Assembly (NCBI GenBank): GCA_950097015.1
Contig: CATNEN010000038.1
Coordinates: 7,500,001 to 7,564,000 of the forward strand
Direction: 5' to 3'
Length of the DNA: 64,000 bases
Source of the DNA: Macrostomum hystrix
Lineage: Eukaryota; Platyhelminthes; Macrostomidae
Under the pieces are notes generated by a model that saw nothing but the letters and a program-made list of their open reading frames with translations, searched no databases and was not told the origin of the DNA. The position numbers and the translations under genes were made by a program. Positions 9,446-21,900 of the stretch are shown piece after piece; position 1 is the stretch's first letter; the number at the start of each line of letters is the position of its first letter.

Positions 9446-11424
9446 AAGTGCATGAAATTTCCGGAATTTTATTGAACCAACATAGCAATCCATTTTACTT
9501 AAAGTAAATTGAAAATATCTCAGTAAAATGTGGACCATTCGAAACTGCGCTACCGTCTCATGCATCATATGCTATATTTAGAAAATAAATACAGACTAAC
9601 CAGATTTACATTAGTATATTAGGAAGTGAAGAAAACTTTCATTTAGAGCATTACTCCTTAACGTGATTTGCTTGTTTATTTGTGATAGCTAGTTGGGGGC
9701 GAACGTAGTATTGAGCCGCGAGGCGCGAAGCGCCGAGCACCGAGGCCTCGGTAGAGGCCGAGGGGCGAAATCGGAGTGAGCCCCACCTAAGATCCAGCGT
9801 ACGTAGTGAGATAGAAAACACCTCGAAAATCACGCATTTTCAATGCATATTGGGCGCCATTTGAGACTGCCTCAACCGTTTGCCTCGCGGGTGGTGTCGT
9901 TGGGTAGGTAACTTATAGGGTTATCCGATTTATGGCGGTTGGTTGCCATGGCAACCCGTGAGGGTTGCCATGGCAACGTAAAACTGCCATTTTTTTGGAA
10001 ATCGATTTTACGCAAACTCATTTCCAGCGCACATTTTTTCTGGCACGGAGAAAAGTTGAGACACAAAAGTTGCGGGCAGGCCTGGCCCAGGCGAGGCAGG
10101 AAAGCGATTTTTCAATTTCCTCATAGTCTATGATAAAAGTGCAAAAAACATACTTTTAGGTACTGCTTTTTTGGGTTACATTTTCCAGCGCAGCTCCCCA
10201 AGGGCTGAATCGATTGTCACGCGGGTGGTGTCTTTTTTTTCTACTCGGTGAGTTCTTTCCAGCGAGGTGTGACTCAATGGACTGCGAGTGTACCGCGCGC
10301 CTGATATCTGATGAAGCAAGTGTAAAATATGGCGCAGCCAGATTTTACACTTGCGTGCTGCACGGTACTGCAGCTGAATGGCAGGTAGTTGCACTGCGCA
10401 AGTGGTGTCAAAAATTCGGCACGGATGCCTGCTACACGACGCTATGCAAGGCGACTCTATGCAATGCACGGTTATCAAGCAGTACTGGGAAATGCAGTGC
10501 AAAACGTGCATTTTTGCCGTTTTCTCGAAAATGCATGCCGACCTTGGTGGAGTCTAAAAATTTTTTTTTCGAAGACAAACAGTCGGACAGCTTAGCCGCA
10601 AGCGATGTAGTATGCACAACATTAGGGCACATGACATACTGAGTCGGCGTTGATAAAAGTACATCGCAAGTGTATTAAAAGTACATAATAGTGCACATAC
10701 ACTTTCGTGAAAAATTTGTATTTTTCTCCTTTCGACGCGCGCATTTCGCGAAATCCGGCTCCGAATTTGTCGAATGATGCGTCAATCTACTGGAAATATT
10801 GTTTTGCGTCTAACAAGATATTGCGCGCACCTTTCGGCCCTACCCGGGCTGAGAAAGTCCACCCAGACTGGTGAAAGGTCGGGTTCGGGACCGGTGCAGA
10901 CTTTGCTGTGCTCAAACCTACGGCTGGAGGCGAAAAGGGCGTAATACTCCTTGAGCTTGGTATTTAAAGATGCACATCCCATGTGGGTATATGGAAAAAA
11001 TACTGCCGTCGATACACGTATTACCTGTTAGGATTAGTACCTGAAAATGTAATTATGCACAGCGTGTACATTATGCATATTTGTGTGTACTTTTGTGTAT
11101 AAGTCTGCGAATTCCTGATGGCTTTAAGCGCGGATGGCTTCAATCGACGCGGAATGTTGTCTACATTCCAACGACATCTCACACGGCTAGATTGGTTAAC
11201 GTGTGTCGTGTCTGGATCCTATTGAGTACATGAAGGTAAGGGGTACAAATTTTGGACACTATCATTTTTGAAGCATCCGTTATTTGCTATTGAAAGATTT
11301 TGCAAGTTCCGTTGATGATAAACAGTATCTGTGGTAGTTCAACTTTTTTTGGTTGCTTGCCGTTTGGCAAACGGTTTTCATTTTGATGATTAAATCCTAA
11401 ATGATTGCAACTTTTTTAGCTTCT
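9446..11424. other. Gene-free stretch with a GC-rich palindromic block
   Basis: No convincing gene. 9700-9790 is GC-rich and full of short palindromes (GGCGCGAAGCGCC, CGAGGCCTCG, CCTCGGTAGAGGCCGAGG), like an unclassified non-coding repeat. The X-box hairpin at 9942-9977 follows. A 142-codon frame at 10214-10642 has no known domain and is probably spurious. Confidence 0.5.
9942..9977. promoter_or_regulatory. Two perfect RFX X-box palindromes forming a 16-bp hairpin
   Basis: GTTGCCATGGCAAC occurs at 9942-9955 and again at 9964-9977. It is self-complementary and matches the consensus X-box (GTNRCC-spacer-RGYAAC) bound by RFX factors. The centres are 22 bp apart, about two helical turns. The whole interval is also an inverted repeat with 16-nt arms and a GTGA loop. 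No promoter or ciliary gene is visible next to it, so a regulatory role is inference; it could be a MITE-like palindrome. Confidence 0.5.
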
Positions 11425-11566
11425 TCATTGATAAACCGACCGCCTTGCAGAAAATGCTTGCGTCGAGATTTTTGAATTGCTTTTATTAAAACAAGTGCAT
11501 ATTCAGTTTCTGCATTTTTTGTGCATCTAAATGCAGGAAGGAATGTAGCAGTCAGTAGAAATCACC
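11425..11566 (+). repeat. Direct repeat, left copy (about 140 bp)
   Basis: It is highly similar to 12874-13013. Shared landmarks are CCGCCTTGCAGAAA, TGCTTGCGTCGAGATTTTTG, AAAACAAGTGCATATTC and GTGCATCTAAATGCAGGAA. The copies lie about 1.45 kb apart in the same orientation. They could be termini of a small degraded element or a dispersed repeat. Confidence 0.7.
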
Positions 11567-12873
11567 TTATGTTGTATTTCCTTTTAGCGCGCACGTCTTT
11601 GTGTCGTTGAAACTTTTTATTTGAACATTATCGCCTTTAAGGACGTGTTTTGACGCTTGTCACATCACACACGCGCACCCCTTTGATTTGTCTGGGTTTT
11701 TTTACTTTTGCATGGATAATGTAATTGATGCGCATTTAAATGTCGGTCTTCATTGTCGTGTTGATAATGTCGATTATACTCTTTTATTGACTCACTTCTT
11801 GCAGTATTCGAAAGTATATGCCATATGCACCAAAAGTGCATTTATATTCTCTTACAAAGTCTTATTAATAATGTTCAATACGTAGGATGCCTTTTTATTG
11901 AATTAACACTATGTTACAGTCATCACAAATTTTGTGCAAGTGATGACATCTTAGATATTTAAATTCAGGTCAAAAAGTCTGCTTCAAGCTGTGTAATATT
12001 TTCCCTATCTTTTCTATGCATTTATACTTAATTGCTTTTAATGTACTTGGCCAGTCATATGAATCATTATTCTCCTTTATAAATTTGCTCTAGCACATAA
12101 TGGTGCTATTGTAAGATTAGTTTTAATCTAATTAAAAAAATGTCTTAGCCAGCCCTCAATAGGCCTAGTCAATTTAATTTTGCATTTAAATTGCATTTAA
12201 TTGCTGCTTATATGCTGTGCATATAGCCTCCACTTTTCAAGTCATCGAATCGCTTTTTAATTGTGTAAATTTCGCTGATTGTATTCCAGTTGCATGCAGT
12301 AATTTGGAATTTCATTCAAGTTTAATAAATGGCTGGCTTGTTTGTATTTCATATCGTACGTTCCCTTGTTGACATGTCAGTTGCATTCGTTTGCTTAGAT
12401 TGCAATTAATACGAGTATGTTGCTGCTCCGTTTGCATTACATTTTTTGCATTAAATTGCTTTGATTGTACTTCAGTGGTTGAATCATTCCGTTGATTGCA
12501 CTCTGTTTGTTGAATTGTTGCCTTGATTGCAGTCCAGTTGTTGCATTGTTTCGTCAATTGCAGTGTAGTGGTGTAACTTGAAATTGGCATAGTTTACTGC
12601 AGTTGTGTGTATGATTAGGGGCACAAGGCAGCCATATAGCTTCTAAATGCTTCCAAACGATTTTGACTCTTTTATTGAGCATTTTGTTCCTCTGTTTGAG
12701 CCGTTTTTCCGTCGACTTGCGATTTAAGGGGAAATATGCTTTACTATGCTGTTTATATCATATGCCACCTTTCTGTCTCTATTCACCCATAGTTCCTTCA
12801 TTGGTTTTCGCGAATACATTTGTTCAATTCGAGCCTAAAGGGAAAGGTTCAATTCAGAGAAAAATATTTTTCT
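11567..12873. other. AT-rich stretch between the direct repeats
   Basis: No gene recognised. 12400-12570 holds a loose tandem of ATTGCA/GTTGCATTG-like words. Frames up to 92 codons show no domain. Confidence 0.5.
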
Positions 12874-13013
12874 TTTTATTGATAAAACGACCGCCTTGCA
12901 GAAAGTGCTTGCGTCGAGATTTTTGAATAGCTTTTATTAAAACAAGTGCATATTCCGTTTGTGCATTTTTTGTGCATCTAAATGCAGGAAAGAATATAGC
13001 AGTGAGTAGAAAT
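12874..13013 (+). repeat. Direct repeat, right copy
   Basis: Partner of 11425-11566 with scattered substitutions. The following 13014-13376 is AT-rich, with nothing recognised. Confidence 0.7.
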
Positions 13014-13378
13014 CCCTGTATGTTCGCCCCCACGTAAAAGACTGCAGTCTTCTTACTTACTAGTTAATTAAAGTTAACGATGCAAATAATTAATCGAAAA
13101 CTAAAATGGTGACAGTAAACAATTGCACAAAGGAGCGAAGGAAGTTCGAAGTGAGTATCACATGATCTAACTCGAACAAAGTCTAGATCCGTGGCAAACG
13201 TTTTTATAGTTTAATTTTTTACATGATTAAAAATCAAATCCATTCCATATGAAATATTGTTTTTATTTCATAGAAAATTTCGAAAACTCCGCCTCTAGTT
13301 GGTACGCCGGCATGTTGGTCGATCTCGCAGAGGCACTTCAGTTAATTTCTCCTTTATTAATATTATACACAGCGAAGA

Positions 13379-13925
13379 CTATTTTTTGAAGATATAATTT
13401 GTGTTACCAAATGTTAGCCCGGCTGGCTGAACCATTTGATGCAAGTAGTCAAGAGCATAATTTGTGAAATTCACCAATGATATGGATCCATCGGCTTTTG
13501 TCCAACTTGCGTTTGACAAGCCTGGTGAGTTGATCCTTGAAATTTTCGTGCTCTGAGTCATAGTTGCTTGGCCCCGGAGTATATATTTGAATCACGCCTG
13601 TATTCGTATTAGGCAATTTGCCCAGCTGCAGATCCTCGCTGACAATCCTTGGAGACACGAAATCAAAGCCATCGATGTAGTTGCGTAATCTTGGCGAGAG
13701 CACGATGGCCACTCCTCTGTAGGCCGTGTGGTTACGATTGTAGTAATTCACAAGATACTGGGCACCACCTCTAGTATCTTGGCCCCAAAGCGCGAATTTC
13801 AAATATTCCTTCACCCATCCAATGCGTCTGCGAAATGCCCAGGATGTCGATTCACTCGGAGGTCGGATCATTTGTTTTCTTTTTTTTATATATCCGGATA
13901 GGCGTTGACAGCTACATTCTCGCAA
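13379..13925 (-). pseudogene. Decayed LINE endonuclease (EEP fold) fragment
   Basis: The minus-strand frame 13925-13449 reads like the endonuclease/exonuclease/phosphatase domain of LINEs: YRGVAIVLSPRL, then VIQIYTPGPSNYDSEH, then WIHIIGEFH where active copies have a GDFN-type metal-binding box. The frame ends in TGA soon after. The continuation (LDYLHQMVQ...LTFGNTNYIF, with the expected NT..F-like motif) is in another frame down to 13379. No reverse transcriptase is attached. Frame break, lost catalytic box and missing partner domain all point to a dead fragment of an RTE/CR1-like element; the family is not determinable here. Confidence 0.6.
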
Positions 13926-14765
13926 GCGACGGCAATCTAGATTGCAACTCTACTCGGCGGTATCTCCTCGTAAAGAGTAAAGTTTCAGTACTCAATTAGA
14001 CTTCGGGGCGTGCCACACTTGAAAGAAACCAGCGCTTCCATATTCTTTAACAACGGATAAGTGGTGGATCTGTAACGCATCCCAGTTTCACACCATTCTC
14101 CCTGAGCTCGAATCCGGCCACACCGCATTTTTTGGGGCGGAGGGAAGTTTAAGAAGCTTCTCCGGCAATTTACACCAAAATAGTCCCATCACAATACAGT
14201 GTAAGAGTGTACACTGCCTGACAATGAGAAAGTCGAGGCAGATGTACACACCTATCGTACGAAAGCTTTATGAGTCTATACTATGGACTCCTAGGTTTCT
14301 GTCTTTGAAACGAAAACGGTTCAATACGGAATGAAAACTGAGAAAATATACACAGGACTCACAATAGTTCAAACTTAAGCAGTTGTATGCTGTATATCGT
14401 GGTGCTATCCGTCAGGATGTCGCTGTCTGCAGTATTTTCGTTTCAGTTTAGCTTCATAAGTCATAGTTGGCTTTCATTTATAGTCGCAAAGATTAGTGAA
14501 CCTTCTCATAGAATAGAGATAAGGCACTCGTCAATAAAAATTAGGATAACAACAGAGCCTCAATTCTCATGACATTATCACGTGGAATTCCATTTTTTAC
14601 TGTTGGGTGGTTAGGACTCGGGTAAAAGTGCAACAAAACAGTGCCATGTCATTGCTACTTGTAACTGGCAGAACCCCTGAAAAATGGGGTCGGAATAGCT
14701 CGTGACTCTAGGTTCACAACCACAAGGCCCCTTCAACTCTCATTCCAATCTTATATACCTCCTTC
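13926..14765. other. Non-coding stretch with a SINE-B scrap
   Basis: 14180-14256 matches the 3' part of SINE-B (GTACACTGCCTGACAATGAG, then GCAGATGTACACACC). The rest shows nothing recognisable; a 61-codon frame at 14387-14572 is likely chance. Confidence 0.5.
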
Positions 14766-14769
14766 GTCT

Positions 14770-15262
14770 CAAAATTCCCCTGTGTGGTCTCAACATTCCC
14801 CTGTGTGGTCTCATCCTTCCCTGTGTTGTCTCAAAATTCCCCTGTGTGGTCTCATCCTTCCCCTGTGTGGTCTCAACATTCCCCTGGGTGGTCTCATCCT
14901 TCCCTGTGTTGTCTCAACATTCCCCTATGTGGTCTCATCCTTCCCTGTGTTGTCTCAAAATTCCTCTGTGTGGTCTCATCCTTCCCCTGTGTGGTCTCAT
15001 CCTTCTCCTGTGTTGTCTCAACATTCCCCTATGTGGTCTCATCCTTCCCTGTGTTGTCTCAAAATTCCTCTGTGTGGTCTCATCCTTCCCCTGTGTGGTC
15101 TCATCCTTCTCCTGTGTGGTCTCAACATTCCCCTGTGTGGTCTCAACTTTCCCCTGTGTGGTCTCAACATTCCCCTATGTGGTCTCATCCTTCCCTGTGT
15201 TGTCTCAAAATTCCCCTATGTGGTCTCATCCTTCCCTGTGTTGTCTTAAAATTCACCTCTCG
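14770..15262 (+). repeat. 21-bp minisatellite
   Basis: About 23 tandem units of 20-21 bp. Two main variants alternate: CCCCTGTGTGGTCTCAACATT-like, and CCCTGTGTTGTCTCAAAATT. Because the period is near a multiple of three, all three forward frames stay open for 155-219 codons; these frames are repeat artefacts. Confidence 0.95.
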
Positions 15263-15958
15263 ATCGGACCTACTATCGCTGCTTTGCCGACTACAAATGA
15301 AAGAATCTTGAATTACAGAAAAGATTGTAAACCAACAGCGAGTGATAGATTCCTGCCCTAGCATGGTGTGGGGAGAAGTTTAACAAAAATGGTCTACGAA
15401 CATCGAGTGTATAAAGTATATATATTTATAACATACATCTGTTCGTTAAAAATAATTTAATACTGTAATCTCAGGCAGCTGGTCACAGGCACGCACAGAC
15501 AAGCTTAAAGCTAAGTCGTGTTAGAGTCGTGGTAGTTTTCAAGAGACAAACTGCAGGTACACGATTTAAGGCTGAGCAAAACCTAGCTTTTATCACAGAC
15601 GAGGCAAAAGCCACGATCGGTATGAAAAAACTGCGCGTACAGTCAGAAGAAAAAGGCACATTTGAAATCAGCTGGATCATTTGAGCTTTGAGAGAGATTG
15701 AGAATAAATAAGGCATCCGGTGCTTGGCTCTGCGGGCAGATCCACCAGTTGTACATAACCTCTTTTAAAACTGATAGGCATGATCGCATGGAAGACATAA
15801 ACATGGCGGACATAAAGATTTGTCAGACGTAAACCACCTCTTAGGCATGGCAAAATTACTAGACAGAAGTTAATTGACCTGAAGGATCTACCTGGAGCAG
15901 TCCATACTCACACCATTGTGAAAGATCTTCATAAAAAATTCTAGATTGACTTGCAGTT
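15263..15958. other. 3' flank of the TRPM-like gene
   Basis: No separate gene. It is the 3'-UTR side of the minus-strand channel gene, and a TATTAAA-type variant polyadenylation signal on the minus strand near 15455-15461 is possible. A minus-strand frame at 15483-15716 has no known domain. Confidence 0.4.
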
Positions 15959-18900
15959 TCAGGATTCTGGCAGTTTTCGTTGGATCTCAGAGAGCGCTTT
16001 GAGCACCTCCTTCATCTGCTTCTCCAGCCTCTTCTGAGCACTTCTCTGCTTCTTCAGCTGCTCCTGGATCTCCGTCAGCCGCTCGCCGCCGTCGGGGCGC
16101 GCATGCAACTCGCGCCTGAAGCTGGCGGTGAGGTCCTTCAGCAGCTCGCGGCGGGACTCGGCCAAGACGTTCTCGGTGTGCGCTCGGAGACCATCGTAGT
16201 CGCTCTGGTGCTTCTCCAGGCCCTGCTGCAGGGTTGGCCGATAGAGTCGCAGCTGCAGCGCCTGGTAGGTCAGGAAGGACTTGTACTGCTCGGGGTAGTC
16301 CTTTGTGCTGCTGGTGCACCTCCACCACTCCTGCAGCTGCTGGTGTCAGGTGGAAGCAGGTGGCAGTGCTTTCACAACTTTGACAACTTTCAAAAAAACC
16401 CCAACTGCCAGAGACAATACCCCAACTTAAAGAAAAACCACACCTCTAAGACAGCACCCAAATTCTCAGACAATACCCGAACATAAGAACACCCAAAAAC
16501 ATTTACATTTTGGCTTGGAAGTTCCGAGTCCGAATCGGACTGTCCCCGGCTCGGATGCACCCTGAGGTTTCGGTCGCGGCACCACTGGACTGCGGCAGCC
16601 AGCGGCCGGAGCAGCGCGTTGTCAAGCAGAGACAGCGGCAGCGGCAGGAAGCTCACCTGCCGGAACTGCTGCAATGTGTCGTAGCTGGTCTTGCGCCAGA
16701 TGACCACCGTCTTGCTGGCCAGGCGGGCCACTGACAGGCTGAACAGGGCAATCAGCAGGTTCCACATCACAATGTTCACCAGCAGGAGGAAGACAAACAG
16801 CATGGAACCATCGAAGGCTTCTCTGAGGCATGGTTCAGGTTTATTATTATTAATAATAATAATATTTACAGATGCACTGCTGACACATGCACACCCACGG
16901 ATACCGTACGCATGCACACCTTTGTTCGGCCCTAAACTCCCTTTGCCCTTGGAAATCGCACGAATCGGCTGTGCCTAAAACGGACCAACTAAACAGCAAT
17001 GATACGAAAGAGAAAGGCTTGCAACCATGTGAGTTGATAAGACTAAAAAGTCTTGGTCCAGAAAACTCGAAGTTCGACGAACGGCAATAGTCTTGCGACT
17101 GTGAAATCACCTGACACCGCGCGATACCGCCAGTGAAGCAGATAATTATTTAAAGCGATCGATTTAGACGTCAACTTTTGAGATTCTTTAAAAAATGAAT
17201 AAAACCAGCTTGTTTGCTGCAAAAAACAGCAATGGCACAGCCATCTACAGGCTCATTGCTGGTGAGTAAGGAACAAAATAATAATTGCTTACACCTGCCC
17301 CAATCGGGCCAGATGTGCAGCCGACAGCACAGACACAGCTATAAGGGCAAGGGCACGTTTTCCCATTCCGCTGACTCCAAAGCGCACACTTAACAAGGGT
17401 GTACAGTCAAGTCTTTACACTGTACAAACAGCTTTAAACTGACAGTATAAACAGGACATTTGTAGGCCCTAATGTAAAAGTCAATAAAAACTTTAAGCAA
17501 AAGGCAAAAATACCTCTTTGGTTTAGTAAACTGTTAAAAAGGTTCTTACTGTAAGTAGATTATTAAGTGTTTTGTTGTACGGCATTTCCAAGAAAGGTGT
17601 CAATCAAATTCTTCGCATTTACCTGCCATCGGGATGCACACAGGTGAGATTAGCCGTGTATCCACCAGCGACGTTTTCCTCGGAGCAAGCAGTCAAATCA
17701 GTCTTCTGGTACATGGTGAACGCCACAAAGCCGGGAAAGGTAAGAATCTCGCGCAGCGTCGGCCAACCGGGCCGAGCGATAGCCGCTGCGGGAGCTCCGC
17801 TGATGACCGTCAGTGCGGGATACAGCAGGACCAGGAAGAACACGCCGAACGAGACGATCATCACCGCCAGGATAGACAAAAACGGCCCCAGGTCTTCCAG
17901 CAGCAGGCACTGCAGCATGGACACTTTGGGACCGATGGACTTCTGGTAGGCGAGCAGGCGGAGTGTCCGGAAGCCCCACAGCAGGAAGGACGTCGCCAGG
18001 GTAACCTGACAGCCGTATGTCTCTCCGGACAGGGTGACTAAGAGACGCGCCTTCAAGGCCAGGCCGACCCAGAGGAACAGCAAGGCCGCAAGGTCACAAT
18101 AGTTGAAGAAATCCATCAAGTATCGAGGCACGAGGCGAATTTTTTGTCTAAAGTAGATTTGCACCGGCTGCTTTGAAGACGCGAAGTCGGCGATTTCGTG
18201 AGCCGTGAGAGCAGCGGCAAACAGCCACATGACCGTGTCCGGCCCAGCGTTGGCAAAGGTGCGCGCAAAGTCGCACACAAACCAGGCAAAGTAGGATAGA
18301 AACACGAAGTATGAAATAATAAACAAAAAAAATCTTGCTTTGATACTAAAACCTAAGCGCCCTTCTTTGCCGCAGAAGTGCGTCTCCTGTTGCTGCCATG
18401 GAAACGGCTCAGGGCGGTCCCAAAGCTCCTTGGTCAGCTTGCTCAGACACTCCGAAGCAAACAGCGCTTCGCTGTCAAGCAGGTCGATTAGCTCGAGAAT
18501 AGTGAGATATTCCACCTCGGGCTTACTTTCTTTGTTTCCAGAAGTCAGCGACCTGTCGAAAGGGAACCGCGGTCCGCACTGGTGCTCGTCACATTTTTCG
18601 TCGCCGATGTACTTTACGAATCCACCTGTCAAGTAGCGAAAAACTAGCGGCTTCATATTGCTGTCGGCATTCAGATACAACTGCTCCAGCACATTCACCA
18701 GGGTTGACGTCAGGCGGTCTGTGAGACGGCTCATCTGCTCATATTTTCCATGCTGACGCTGCGTCAGCGGTCGAATACTAATGAGCACGCGAAGACAGGT
18801 TGGCACTAGGTCAAACTGAGTCGTCATCACCAGGTCATTCAAAATGCCATCCCGGCTAGTCAGTATGGCGACGTCAATTATTGAGACACCCGGACGCTCC

Positions 18901-21900
18901 AGCTGCTCCGGCTGAAGGTCTGGAAAAGAGTCTTTCAAGCTCGAGCTCTTTTGAGACTGGAGAAGGCGGGCGCGCATCAGATGACAAAAATCGGCATCGT
19001 CTTGGACACCTTCCATGTAGCCGAGCACCATCAGGCTGCGCAACATTTCAGAAGAGTTCAGCTCGAAGGCGCGCGCCAGGAGCAACGTCTGGGCGGAGTA
19101 GCGCTGCCCGTCCATTTCAGTTTCGGCACCGACAGCCGAGAACGCAGTGTCGTCTGAATAAGAGGCCAGCAGGCTCAGAGCAGAGTCTCTCTCGGGCAAC
19201 CGCAGAGCACGCCTGGGCGGGTCCAACAGTCGCAGGACGTCCGCGAGATCTGGTGCTGCGTCCGGCTTCGATACAACGCGAATGAGAGATTCGAGCCGAC
19301 CCTGACATTGTTTCGAGCATAGGATGTTTTTTTTAATTAAGTAGCTCGAGGACTACTTAGAAGTGCCAAATTTAAGCTGCAGCTGCATGCATGAGCAAGA
19401 AATACATGGCAAAGCAAAACTGAAACGAACACACTACGTCCTTTTGGTACGTTTTGTGAAAATTGGGAAATTTTTATTTATGGATATTGTAGATATTGTA
19501 TTTTTCTGCGTCCGGCTAACTAGCAGTTATTCCTGGTTTAATTTTCCTAATAAATTATCCATAAAGAATTACATTAGGATCAACGTACCTTGTTGTACGC
19601 CAAATCGACGCATGTGCATCCCGCATCAGTTTCGTCAGCTAGTTGCAGGTCAATGCTGGTCAGGTAGCGAATATTGGCCTCTTGGCCAGCCTCGCACGCC
19701 AGGTGGAGGCAGGTGGCGCCCTTCAAAGGTCCACCCTTTGGCATCCGAACTGAAAAAAACTCTTGCTCATTGTACAGTCCTCCCAGGGCTAGCAGATCCG
19801 ATCTGAGCTTTTCCAGGTCGTATTTTGTAGCGAACACGTGGATCGCATGGAGTCCCTCGGAGTTCGTCAGCAGGGAGCGGTACTTCTCCGGCTGCTGAGC
19901 GAGTCTTTCCAGCACACCGAGGAGCATCGGGCCGCTGATCTCAGCAGCCATGAGGCAGTTGTGCTTGGCTGAGTTCTCAGTGGTTATCGAGATTTGAGCA
20001 TCCGTCTGCCAGCGCTCAAACTCTTTAAAGAATAGATCCAACTCAAAGTCACGTGACCAGAACTCTTGGCGCTGCTGGAACAGCGCGTGAAGCAGCGTGT
20101 TGCCGCTCGTGTCAGTGCGAGCTTGTATTTTCGGTTGAATGAAATCGGCTGACAAGAATTCGAAGTTCTTTAGTAGGCAGGCGGTGAACATTGGGCTCCG
20201 GCCCTGGTTAGACAAAAGTTATTTGTGAAATTCCAGCAGTATGATATATCTAGGTAAAAGCAACCAGTACAAGTAAAAAGTACTTTCCAGACACTTTCCG
20301 TACACACCTGCTGATCGAAGGAACCTTGCGCAGCCTCCGAAGGAGACGCCAATCCCAGCGCTTCGGCGGCCAATCGAAAGTAGCGCGCCCCGCAGGACCG
20401 GTTCGCAGCGCAGTAGTGCAGGCAGGTGCGCCCTTCGTCGTCCGGCGCGCCTAGCGTCATTCGCAAGCCGGCCGAGTCGTTGCTAAGCAACCAGAGAAAC
20501 GCGCTGTTGCCGTCCTCGGGTGGTGTCGACTCGTTGGCTGCAGCGCAGTGAATGGCGGTCCGGCCTTTGGCGTCGCGCCAGGTGAAGCAGTTGGCGCCCA
20601 GGTGCTTCCAGATGAATTGTATCAGTGAGTCCGTAACCTGCTCGTTGGATTACGAATCAGGTGCTTGTTTAAAGTCAGTTCCATTGCCTATGTGTTGCGT
20701 GTGTTGTGTTTGGCTCGTCACACAGAGTGTGCTCAATTGTGACTATTTCACAGACTTTTTACGAGTTGCAACCATGAGCGACTCAAATCTGATCGAGCAC
20801 AAAGTAACTGAGACCCGTGTCTATAAGAATTTGACTACCTTTATTTCTATTTAGCATAGAAAATATTCGACTTCGTGTTTCCAACCCCATAAGGCAAATC
20901 AAAACCTATTCAATCGTACAAGATGACAGTGAAACCAATGAAGCTCTAGCAACGTGAAGACCATGCAGCAATATATTTTACGCAAGTCACTCAAATGCTT
21001 TAAAAATAATAACGTACACTTATTTCACCTATGGCATATAGGTGACTATTGTGACTTTCTCATCGTCAGGCAGTGTGCTTTCTCACTGTGCTTCGAAGGT
21101 TGCCACTCAAAGGCGTAAATTGCACGACAAGCCACCAACAAGCCTTCTCTTAGTGGCTGCGCCCCAAATGAATGTTGCCTCACCGCGGAATCAAGCTCAG
21201 AGACCTTGGCGCGAGAGGCAAACTCGTTAGCCACTCTGCCACTCACCCCCCAGTTAGAATGTTTGACCCAAGAAAATTTCAGGGCTTGTGCAGTTCCTCC
21301 CGGACCATATTTTAGCTCTTAGCTTTATTAAGTCTATCAAACCAGTCTTTAATGTACAACTCTAACCAATAACAAGTGACATAAAACACTGATTTACCTG
21401 AAACCACGCCGCCAAGTGAAGCACAGTGTTCTTCTTCTCATCCTGCTCCTTGAGACAGTCCGATCCAAGCTGGCTCACGAACCACTCCAGCGCCTCGGGG
21501 TGCTTGCGATTTTTGGCAGCGTACAAGACCCCGCTGCGGCGAAGGTAGCCCGGCTGCAGGAAGCCGTCCAGCTTTCCAAGCTTGTCCTTCGCACGCTGCA
21601 TCAGCTGGACGCTGTGCAGTTCGGCGCAGACGTGCAGCGAGTTCGTGCCGCTCAGGTTGCCAGCGGTGAAGATTTCCGGCGCCAAATTGTCCAGCATCCA
21701 TTCGAAGATGGACTCGTTTGGATTGTGCGCCGCGTAGTAGGCCGCGGTGCGCTTCGACTCGTCCTGTACGCCAAAGCAGTCTGGGCTACACAGCTCCTTG
21801 ATCAGCCGCATCGCCTTAACGTCTAATCGCCAAGCAGCCAGGTGAAGGGGTGTCACACCTGTTTGCTTGTTTTTCTTAGTTAGGTACTCGCCACCGAGTG

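Noticed and set aside
10214-10642. 142-codon plus-strand frame with many Cys
   Set aside because: No known domain or splice context, overlapped by open frames on the other strand and next to non-coding palindromic repeats.
14702-15361. 155-219-codon frames in the 14.8-15.3 kb minisatellite
   Set aside because: Artefacts of a roughly 21-bp period; three frames are open at once.
16510-18041. Plus-strand frames opposite the channel gene
   Set aside because: Shadows of the minus-strand coding exons; no domain, and they are interrupted at the real splice sites.
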